Source of the DNA: Xylophilus sp. GOD-11R
GTDB taxonomy: Bacteria; Pseudomonadota; Gammaproteobacteria; Burkholderiales; Burkholderiaceae_C
Assembly: GCF_033546935.1 (NCBI RefSeq)
Contig: NZ_CP137854.1
Span: 1,054,001-1,118,000 of the forward strand
DNA length: 64,000 bases
Reading direction: 5' to 3'
Of this stretch, positions 58,296-64,000 are shown piece after piece. The position numbers and the translations under genes are program-made. Numbering within the stretch: the stretch's first letter is position 1; each line of letters begins with the position of its first letter. Below the pieces are notes generated by a model. The model searched no databases. It was not told the DNA's origin and saw nothing but the letters and a program-made list of their open reading frames with translations.

Positions 58296-58301
58296 TATAA
58301 T
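58296..58301 (+). promoter_or_regulatory. -10 element of tRNA-His promoter
   Basis: A perfect TATAAT ends 11 bp before the mature tRNA-His. The -35 region is weak (TGGAAA, 18 bp upstream). The short distance to the tRNA 5' end fits a tRNA promoter. Confidence 0.65.
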
Positions 58302-58312
58302 TTTGAGCTACG

Positions 58313-58388
58313 GTGGCTGTAGCTCAGTTGGTAGAGTCCAGGATTGTGATTCCTGTTGTCGTGGGTTCGAGCCCCATCAGCCACCCCA
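58313..58388 (+). tRNA. tRNA-His (anticodon GUG)
   Basis: Acceptor GTGGCTG pairs with CAGCCAC. A G stands at the -1 position (58312), as required for histidine tRNA, opposite discriminator C. The anticodon loop TTGTGAT between CAGGA and TCCTG gives GTG. The T loop is GGGTTCGAGCCCC. CCA is encoded at 58386-58388. Confidence 0.96.
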
Positions 58389-58399
58389 AATTTCATTCG

Positions 58400-58434
58400 A
58401 GTGCCTGTCTTCTTCTGGGAGCCAGGCACTTTTT
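58400..58434 (+). terminator. Intrinsic terminator after tRNA-His
   Basis: AGTGCCTG (58400-58407) pairs with CAGGCACT (58423-58430), followed by a TTTTT run (58430-58434). It lies 12 bp past the tRNA. Confidence 0.85.
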
Positions 58435-58637
58435 GTTTGGTGCTCACAGTTCCGCGTTATGTTTGACGCTGATCCGGCCGCCGAAGCATAGGCTGGGTGC
58501 GAGCCTCAGGTCTGAAGATTGAACGAGGCTCTCTCTCGGTCTTCTTGGGGTCGTGCGGTGCTGGATGAAGTGGCCGTTGTACAAGTCCGCATCGGTTCAA
58601 CCTAGCATTGGCTTAACTTCGCTCCGTGTCAGCTTTG

Positions 58638-58868
58638 CTACTGATACGGAATGTCGATATCGACTCGACCCGCCGGTCCTTCACCTCGCAAACGTACGTG
58701 CAACGGCGCTGGCCGAAGTTCGTCGCTGATCAAGCGATGGATGAGTTGCTTGCCGCTCAAGCCTTCCGACTGCACCAACCGATCGTAGGTCTGCAGAATC
58801 CCTACATGATTTTCATATTCGAGTCGGCCACCGTCGGTCAGATATATGGACACCGTCAGATTGCTCAT
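58638..58868 (-). CDS. Hypothetical small protein, 76 aa
   Basis: The protein has 76 aa from the ATG at 58868, chosen because GGAG lies 6 bp upstream; ATG 58874 and GTG 58883 are in frame too. It reads MSNLTVSIYLTDGGRLEYEN and ends in VDIDIPYQ; strand-rich, acidic and soluble, with no signal peptide. No family is recognised. It lies downstream of the tRNA-His terminator on the opposite strand, in a stretch of small accessory genes with lower GC. Confidence 0.55.
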   Translation of the reverse strand: MSNLTVSIYLTDGGRLEYENHVGILQTYDRLVQSEGLSGKQLIHRLISDELRPAPLHVRLRGEGPAGRVDIDIPYQ

Positions 58869-59002
58869 GCTCATCTCCAGCACCGCCTGCCTTGACGGAA
58901 TCCAAATATCGTAAAAAGCTTCTTATTCGCGATGTGTCAGATGACGCAGATTGCAATGGTCAGAATGGCCCCAATGCCCTGGTTAAACCCTCGGTCGCGA
59001 CC

Positions 59003-59428
59003 TCAGCAGGCGAATGCCGTGTCCAGCGCGACTTCCATGACGTCGCCGAATGGCTCGCTGGAAGTGTCTGGACTGGCGTTCAAGAAATCGATGAAAACCG
59101 CGGCCACGCGGCCCGCTTCGATGCCGTTCGGCAGGCACAGGGTGCGTTGCTCGATTTTGCGGTACCGCAGGTAGGTATCCTCATTGCCATCAGTCGTCTG
59201 CAGCACCAGCGGATCCTGGGAAAATGTGGATCGGATGCCTTTTTGGATACCCGTCACATACCCTGCCAGGAATCCGTCCATCGTGGCGATGCAAGCGGCA
59301 CTTTTGGCGTCGGGGCGGCATCTTGCGGCGACCGCACCAGCGGTCATTTCTGCCGCCGAAATGGTTTGGCAGATTCCCCCAGCCAGCACTGCTGCGCTGA
59401 GCGATCTGGCCATTTTTCGCATCAACAT
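59003..59428 (-). CDS. Rap1a/Tai-like immunity-family exported protein
   Basis: The protein has 141 aa from the ATG at 59428. It has a signal peptide (MARSLSAAVLAGGICQTISA). The mature part fits the Rap1a/Tai pattern: a Cys pair early (CRPDAKSAAC) with GFLAGYVTGIQKG, then CLPNGIEAGRVAAVFIDFLN and a final ALDTAFAC. The family protects the periplasm against type VI amidase effectors in Serratia and relatives, though many members are orphan housekeeping proteins. No effector or T6SS gene is in the window, so an orphan immunity or unrelated role is possible. Confidence 0.75.
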   Translation of the reverse strand: MLMRKMARSLSAAVLAGGICQTISAAEMTAGAVAARCRPDAKSAACIATMDGFLAGYVTGIQKGIRSTFSQDPLVLQTTDGNEDTYLRYRKIEQRTLCLPNGIEAGRVAAVFIDFLNASPDTSSEPFGDVMEVALDTAFAC

Positions 59429-59625
59429 AAAAGGTCGACCTGCCAAGCTCGTGAACTTTGACTGCACGAGTTGGACTGCGTGGCGTGACTCATCGGCGCG
59501 AATTCCCTTGGGCGCACGGAGCGATTAATGGCAGGTTGTAGATCAGAAGATCCGACGCGTGCCGTATCCCTTTTTCACACCCACGCTTTGGAGCGCAGCG
59601 GATCTTTCGGCACTGCGTTGATGAA

Positions 59626-59985
59626 TCATCCGTAGCGCGTGATTCTAGTTTCGGCCATGTGCATTTCCTGACTGGTGGTGCAATTTCCGGGGAGATCCTG
59701 GTACGTCGTGGCCTCATATCGCGCGCTATCCCGAGCAAGGTCGACTGCCTGTAGCCATGCCGTTGCCAAATTAGCAGTTTCCAGGTCGATCGACATTCGA
59801 TCGACGTTGGATGCAGCACGCCAAGCGCGATAGGCGCGTGCGGCGGTGCTTTCAGATCCCAGAGCCTGCTTGAGCGCTTCATCGAAGCGCCACATGGCCC
59901 ATGTTCGGCGTTCCGTGGTTATTCCGTCGAATTCCGGGAGCTTGCTGGTCGGGTGTGAATCGCGCGAAAAGATGGGTGTTCGCAT
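59626..59985 (-). CDS. Hypothetical protein, 119 aa
   Basis: The protein has 119 aa from the ATG at 59985, without a clear ribosome site. It is mostly helical and polar (WRFDEALKQALGSESTAARA; ETANLATAWLQAVDLARDSA), has one Cys and lacks a signal peptide. No family is recognised. It lies 197 bp upstream of the Rap1a-like gene on the same strand and could be its partner, but nothing in the sequence proves this. It may be a fragment of a larger gene. Confidence 0.4.
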   Translation of the reverse strand: MRTPIFSRDSHPTSKLPEFDGITTERRTWAMWRFDEALKQALGSESTAARAYRAWRAASNVDRMSIDLETANLATAWLQAVDLARDSARYEATTYQDLPGNCTTSQEMHMAETRITRYG

Positions 59986-60170
59986 CGCCGTGAGTTGCCG
60001 GTGGCACTGAAAAACACTGGCTAAGCATACAGTGTTTTGCTCGGTGCACAGGCTTCGGCTTCATCTGGCGAATCTGCGTCGCTGTCCGTCATGCTCCTAC
60101 TTGCATAGTGCTCGCAAGCCTGCCCAATGTTTGTAGGGCGGCAGCTACCTTTGGCGAAAAGGAGTCGACC

Positions 60171-60299
60171 ATGCAAAGCAGACTTTTGAAGGCAGCCGGC
60201 GTGCTCGCCACCCTCGCGCTCGTGTCGCTCGCCGGCTGCCAACCTTCGACGTCACCAGCGCCAAAAGCAGCCGTGTCCACAAACCAGGGGAATTCATGA
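60171..60299 (+). CDS. Small lipoprotein, 42 aa
   Basis: The ATG at 60171 follows AAGGAG with 6-bp spacing. MQSRLLKAAGVLATLALVSL leads to the lipobox LAGC (Cys24), so a mature peptide of only about 19 residues (CQPSTSPAPKAAVSTNQGNS) stays lipid-linked. Size and make-up recall entericidin-type small lipoproteins. Its TGA overlaps the ATG of the next small gene (ATGA). Confidence 0.7.
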   Translation: MQSRLLKAAGVLATLALVSLAGCQPSTSPAPKAAVSTNQGNS

Positions 60300-60475
60300 A
60301 GATGCCGCTGTCGGTAGAAGGCGTCCGGTTTCATGATGTTCCAGCACCCGGTTCGATACCGCCGACGCCCGCACCGCCTCCGCTGCCACCGACCGATCCA
60401 GAAGATCCCGCAGCACCCGCCATCCCGGTCCAGGAGCCGCCGTCCCAACAGCCTCCGTTACGGATGCATGAGTGA
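60296..60475 (+). CDS. Proline-rich 59-aa protein coupled to the small lipoprotein
   Basis: The ATG at 60296 overlaps the lipoprotein stop (ATGA), a sign of translational coupling. The 59-residue product begins MKMPLSVEGVRFHDVPAPG, is about one third Pro (PPTPAPPPLPPTDPEDPA) and ends in RMHE. It has no signal peptide of its own, so it may be cytoplasmic; alternatively a frameshift separated it from the lipoprotein, whose extension it would then be (lipid anchor plus Pro-rich stalk). EF-P would be needed to translate it. Confidence 0.5.
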   Translation: MKMPLSVEGVRFHDVPAPGSIPPTPAPPPLPPTDPEDPAAPAIPVQEPPSQQPPLRMHE

Positions 60476-60526
60476 GCGTTCGCGAAAGATACTGAAATCC
60501 GCAAGGATGTAGTCCGTTCGGCCCCC

Positions 60527-60532
60527 TATAAT
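60527..60532 (+). promoter_or_regulatory. Possible -10 element upstream of the GGDEF/EAL gene
   Basis: A perfect TATAAT lies 86 bp upstream of the start at 60619, in a short AT-rich patch. The -35 hexamer is poor. Confidence 0.5.
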
Positions 60533-60618
60533 TTTTGCTTCACTGCGACCCACATCCGTGACGCGCCATAGCTCTGAATCCAGAGCCAGGTGTCCCCGGT
60601 CGCATTTTGGGAGCGGGG

Positions 60619-63093
60619 ATGCAAGGTCGGCTGACAGCGAGCGAAGATTTTCAGGCAGAGTTCGGCCTGATCGAATCGCTGCGTCTGGCTGAGGATTCTC
60701 AGGGCAGCGGTCTCCCACTGGTCGCACTCGACATCGAGGATCATGGCCGGATCCTCTTCTGGGGCCGCGGCTGCGTCGACCTCACGGGCCACGATCTGCA
60801 GAGCGTGTCCGAGGGCTCGGATCCCTGGTCGACACTGCTGATCGATCGAACCCTCAGGGATGATCTGCTGAGCCGACTGCTCACGACCGCTGCCGGCTGC
60901 GTGCAGCATGAAGTTTCGAATTCATCCAAGCCCGCCAAGCGGATCGCGTGGTGGCCGGCGCGCGCTCCTTTCGGCGGAAGTGCGCGTTGCCGCTGGTTCT
61001 GGTTGACCGAGGCGGACGAACGCGCAACGCTCGCCAGTCCGGAGCCTGCCGCGGCGGGAGATGCGCTGCAGGTACTTTTCTCGCATATGCCAGACATGGC
61101 GTATTTGAAAGATGGAGATGGTCGCTGGCTCCTGGCGAGTCCCGCCATGCGCAAGCATCTGCAGGTTTCGCGTCAACCCACTGGTTTTCTGGATGCGGAA
61201 CTCATCGGCCAAAATCATCCGGCTGCGGACTTTCTGCGCGAATCGGCTCTCCACGAAGAGGCGGTCTGGCTCTCAGGTGTCACGCTCAGAACGGAAGAGG
61301 TCTTCATCGACCAGCAGCAAGCGACCCGTCTCCACGATGTCCTGCGCGCGCCATCCTTCGAAGAAGACGGCAGGCGCCGTCATATCCTGGTGGTGCGCCG
61401 GGACGTTACCGAGTTACGCAGTGCTTCGTCCAAGCTGGAACTGGCCGGACGAGTACTTGACCAGAGCACCGATGGCATCCTGATTGCCGACGCCTCGCAC
61501 CGCGTGGTGATGGTCAATGCGGCGTTCACCGAGATCACCGGTTTTTCGCAAGATGAAGCCCTGGGGCTCAATCCCATGGTGCTGACAGCAGGCCAACAGG
61601 ACGAAGCGCTCAACCGGGCCATCTGGCAACTGCTGGAAACCCAGGACGAATGGCGTGGCGAGGTCTGGAACCGCCGGCGCACCGGTCATGTGTTTCCGCA
61701 AAGGCTCAGCCTCTCCGTGCTGCGTCATCGCGGTACCGGCGCCATCACCCATTACGTCGCGGCCATCTCGGACCTGAGTTCTTCCAAGGCCGCCGAAGAA
61801 CGTATCGCCACGCTCTCCACACTCGATGTGGTGACCGGCCTTTCCAATCGCGCCCAGGCCGCATTGCACGCGACCGGCGTTCTCGACGAAGCGCGTGCCC
61901 TGAACGAACACGTCGCGCTGATGGTGCTCGACATCGACAACTTCAAGGTCCTCAACGATTCGTTGGGTCACGACAGCGGCGATCAACTGCTGCGGACGGT
62001 TGGTGAACGCATTACGGCCGCGGCGGGCTCCAATGCGGTGATCGGCCGCCTTGGCGGCGACGAATTCCTGGTGGCACTTCCTGGACTCCGGCATACAGCC
62101 GAGGCCGCCCAGGCCGCACGTTCCATCATGAACGCGGTAGCTGATCCGGTCAGTTTTGCCGAAATGCCGATCAACGTCTCCATTTCGGTCGGCATCGCGA
62201 TGTTCCCCGGCGACGGCGACACCTTCGACGCGCTTTTCCGTCGAGCGGACGCTGCCTTGCATGTGGCTAAGCGTGGTGGCCGTGCGGACTACCAGTTCGC
62301 CATGGCGGCCATGAACGACGCCTCGCTCGAGCGCCTGCAGCTCGAGTCGTCGCTGCGTTATGCGCTCGACCACGACAGCCTGCGACTTGAATACCAACCG
62401 CTGGTCGAACTCGCGACCGGTCGCATCGTCGGTATTGAGGCGCTCTGTCGTTGGGACGATGCCCTGCGCGGAGCAGTACCGCCCAACGTCTTCATTCCGC
62501 TGGCCGAAGAAAGCGGAATGATCGAGCAGCTCGGCGGATGGGTACTGACGACGGCGGCTCGCCAGTTGCGAGCCCTGCACCAGGCCGGCCATACACAGTT
62601 GTTTGTCGCGGTGAACCTGTCTGCCCGCCAGTTCCAACGGGGGGTGGTGCTCGCGCAAGTCGAGAACGCGCTGGTGCTCTCGGGCATACCGGCCGACAAA
62701 CTGGAACTCGAACTCACCGAAAGTGTCCTGCTGCACGACGGTGAAGCCGTGATGAGCACGCTGCGGCAGTTGAAGGCACTGGGCGTCAAATTGTCGATCG
62801 ACGACTTCGGCACCGGTTACTCGAGCTTTGCCTACTTGCGCCGTTTCAAGTTCGACAAGATCAAGATCGACCAATCCTTCGTACGGGATCTCATCGACGA
62901 CCCGGACAATGCGGCGATCGTTCGCGGCATCATTTCTCTGGCGCTGAGCCTGGGCCTCGACGTGCTGGCCGAGGGCGTGGAGACCGACGCCATCGCGCAA
63001 AGGCTCAGGCACCTGCGCTGCACCTTTGCGCAGGGTTATCACTTCGCCCGGCCTCTACGACCGGATGCGCTGCTGGAGCGGCTCGATTGCTAG
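60619..63093 (+). CDS. PAS-GGDEF-EAL cyclic-di-GMP signalling protein
   Basis: The protein has 824 aa; ATG 60619 is preceded by GGGAG (an in-frame TTG at 60607 is less likely). Residues 1-150 have no recognised fold. Two PAS-type sensor domains follow (about 155-275, [20 protein letters not shown]; about 290-400, [20 protein letters not shown]). The GGDEF domain (about 410-560) has an intact RLGGDEF. The EAL domain (about 570-820) has [25 protein letters not shown] and [15 protein letters not shown], so both synthase and phosphodiesterase sites look usable. There is no membrane segment; it would be a cytoplasmic sensor. It stands alone, 58 bp before surE. Confidence 0.95.
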   Translation: MQGRLTASEDFQAEFGLIESLRLAEDSQGSGLPLVALDIEDHGRILFWGRGCVDLTGHDLQSVSEGSDPWSTLLIDRTLRDDLLSRLLTTAAGCVQHEVSNSSKPAKRIAWWPARAPFGGSARCRWFWLTEADERATLASPEPAAAGDALQVLFSHMPDMAYLKDGDGRWLLASPAMRKHLQVSRQPTGFLDAELIGQNHPAADFLRESALHEEAVWLSGVTLRTEEVFIDQQQATRLHDVLRAPSFEEDGRRRHILVVRRDVTELRSASSKLELAGRVLDQSTDGILIADASHRVVMVNAAFTEITGFSQDEALGLNPMVLTAGQQDEALNRAIWQLLETQDEWRGEVWNRRRTGHVFPQRLSLSVLRHRGTGAITHYVAAISDLSSSKAAEERIATLSTLDVVTGLSNRAQAALHATGVLDEARALNEHVALMVLDIDNFKVLNDSLGHDSGDQLLRTVGERITAAAGSNAVIGRLGGDEFLVALPGLRHTAEAAQAARSIMNAVADPVSFAEMPINVSISVGIAMFPGDGDTFDALFRRADAALHVAKRGGRADYQFAMAAMNDASLERLQLESSLRYALDHDSLRLEYQPLVELATGRIVGIEALCRWDDALRGAVPPNVFIPLAEESGMIEQLGGWVLTTAARQLRALHQAGHTQLFVAVNLSARQFQRGVVLAQVENALVLSGIPADKLELELTESVLLHDGEAVMSTLRQLKALGVKLSIDDFGTGYSSFAYLRRFKFDKIKIDQSFVRDLIDDPDNAAIVRGIISLALSLGLDVLAEGVETDAIAQRLRHLRCTFAQGYHFARPLRPDALLERLDC

Positions 63094-63151
63094 ATGCGCC
63101 AGCTTGGCGCAGACGAGCAAGGGTCGGCCAACACTACAATCCGCCGCTCTC

Positions 63152-63970
63152 ATGATGAAGATACTGCTCTCCAACGACGACGGCTTTCAGGCGCCTGGCA
63201 TCGTGGCCGTCTACGAAGCGTTGTCGAAGATCGCGCAGGTCGACGTCATTGCGCCCGAACACAACAACAGCGCCAAGTCGAACGCCTTGACGCTCAACGC
63301 TCCGTTGTATGTTCACCAGGCTTCCAACGGATTCCGATACATCAACGGCACGCCTGCCGACTGCATGCACATCGCGCTGACCGGCTTGCTCGACTACCGG
63401 CCGGATCTTGTCGTGTCCGGTATCAACAACGGCGCCAACATGGGCGACGACACCATCTATTCGGGTACGGTCGGCGCCGCCATGGAAGGCTATCTTTTCG
63501 GCATTCCCGCCATCGCGTTTTCGCAAGTCGAAAAAGGTTGGGCGGAATTGGAGGCCGCGGCCGACAAGGCGCGCGATCTGGTGAGTGCGCTCATGCGCGG
63601 CCGTCTGGTGCAAGACGCCCCCTGGTTACTCAACGTCAATATTCCCAACCTGCCCTATCGCGAACTCGGTGCAGTGCGGCTTTGCCGACTCGGGCGGCGC
63701 CACGCAGCCGAACGAGTGATCACCCAGGTCAGTCCACGTGGCGAGACCATGTATTGGATCGGTGCTGCTGGACATGCCAAGGACGACTCCGAAGGAACCG
63801 ACTTTCACGTGGTCATGGGCGGCCATGTCGCCGTTACGCCGCTCAAGGTGGACCTGACCGACCATGACAATTTTGAGCAATGGTTGAGTGTGGTCGAGCG
63901 CATGGGCGGCAGCCTGGAGCCGATGGCTGACCAGGATCCTGACGAAGGCATGGTGCGCGCACCGGCCTGA
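63152..63970 (+). CDS. surE: 5'/3'-nucleotidase SurE
   Basis: The protein has 272 aa from the first of two adjacent ATGs (63152 and 63155). The metal site is [16 protein letters not shown]; other marks are [48 protein letters not shown] and [11 protein letters not shown]. It dephosphorylates nucleoside monophosphates. The usual downstream genes in this order are pcm, nlpD and rpoS; the next start at 63986 fits pcm. Confidence 0.96.
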   Translation: MMKILLSNDDGFQAPGIVAVYEALSKIAQVDVIAPEHNNSAKSNALTLNAPLYVHQASNGFRYINGTPADCMHIALTGLLDYRPDLVVSGINNGANMGDDTIYSGTVGAAMEGYLFGIPAIAFSQVEKGWAELEAAADKARDLVSALMRGRLVQDAPWLLNVNIPNLPYRELGAVRLCRLGRRHAAERVITQVSPRGETMYWIGAAGHAKDDSEGTDFHVVMGGHVAVTPLKVDLTDHDNFEQWLSVVERMGGSLEPMADQDPDEGMVRAPA

Positions 63971-63985
63971 GCAAGTGGATTTATC

Positions 63986-64000
63986 TTGAGCGATAGACCG
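63986..64000 (+). CDS. Probable start of pcm, cut by window edge
   Basis: Five codons from TTG 63986 read L/M-S-D-R-P, 15 bp after surE. This is the usual place and start style of the protein-L-isoaspartate methyltransferase gene, but too little is visible for a firm call. Confidence 0.3.

Noticed and set aside
58303..58522. Small open frames over the tRNA-His gene
   Set aside because: They cover the tRNA and its terminator and have no family features.

Overview
The window is GC-rich bacterial DNA from a beta-proteobacterium of the order Burkholderiales, most likely family Comamonadaceae (Variovorax/Acidovorax/Xylophilus-like). The evidence is the Arg32-type EF-P with its EarP rhamnosyltransferase, the thiC-thiO-thiS-thiG-thiDE operon behind a TPP riboswitch, the uvrC-pgsA-HU-tRNA-ppiD order, PEP-CTERM proteins and the overall gene style. 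The family is inferred from protein character and gene order; no database search was possible.

Left end (1-11.9 kb). The first 7.1 kb encode, on the minus strand, a giant Gly-Asn-rich filamentous-haemagglutinin-like passenger made of nested tandem repeats. It runs off the left edge. An ESPR signal-peptide start lies at its N-terminus, but in another frame and with no two-partner-secretion domain in between. Divergent from it are a TPR plus GT41 (OGT/HMW1C-class) glycosyltransferase and a DUF5672 protein. The adhesin repeats are full of N-X-S/T sequons, so this may be an adhesin-glycosylation locus. Next comes a protein with a clear eukaryotic-type F-box, a candidate host-targeted effector.

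Metabolic and accessory middle (11.9-36 kb). The thiamin operon is followed by two paralogous PEP-CTERM genes (one frameshifted), a HAD phosphatase, a degenerate HD-GYP protein, a YchJ-like protein, a broken NTF2-like gene and an Old Yellow Enzyme. Then come a thiolase/carbonic anhydrase/MerR cluster that looks like the rim of a leucine-catabolism operon, a PaiB-like protein, a TonB-dependent siderophore receptor with a possible Fur box, a FAS1 lipoprotein, a FUSC-family membrane protein, nrdR, glyA and a lytic transglycosylase.

Envelope and metal region (36-50 kb). An AsmA/DUF748-like protein and a DUF349 protein with an RGG-like tail precede a six-gene minus-strand heavy-metal efflux operon. 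Its order is a CzcI-like His-rich protein, TolC-like channel, membrane-anchored His-motif protein, HlyD-type adaptor, HME-RND pump and a small His-rich periplasmic protein.

Housekeeping right end (50-64 kb). efp and earP are split by a TTG-started hydratase-family gene and an LpxH-like pseudogene. Then follow uvrC, pgsA, HU, tRNA-Val(UAC), ppiD and tRNA-His(GUG). A small AT-richer accessory stretch carries a Rap1a/Tai-like immunity protein, unknown small genes and an overlapping lipoprotein/proline-rich pair. The window closes with a PAS-GGDEF-EAL protein, surE and the probable start of pcm.
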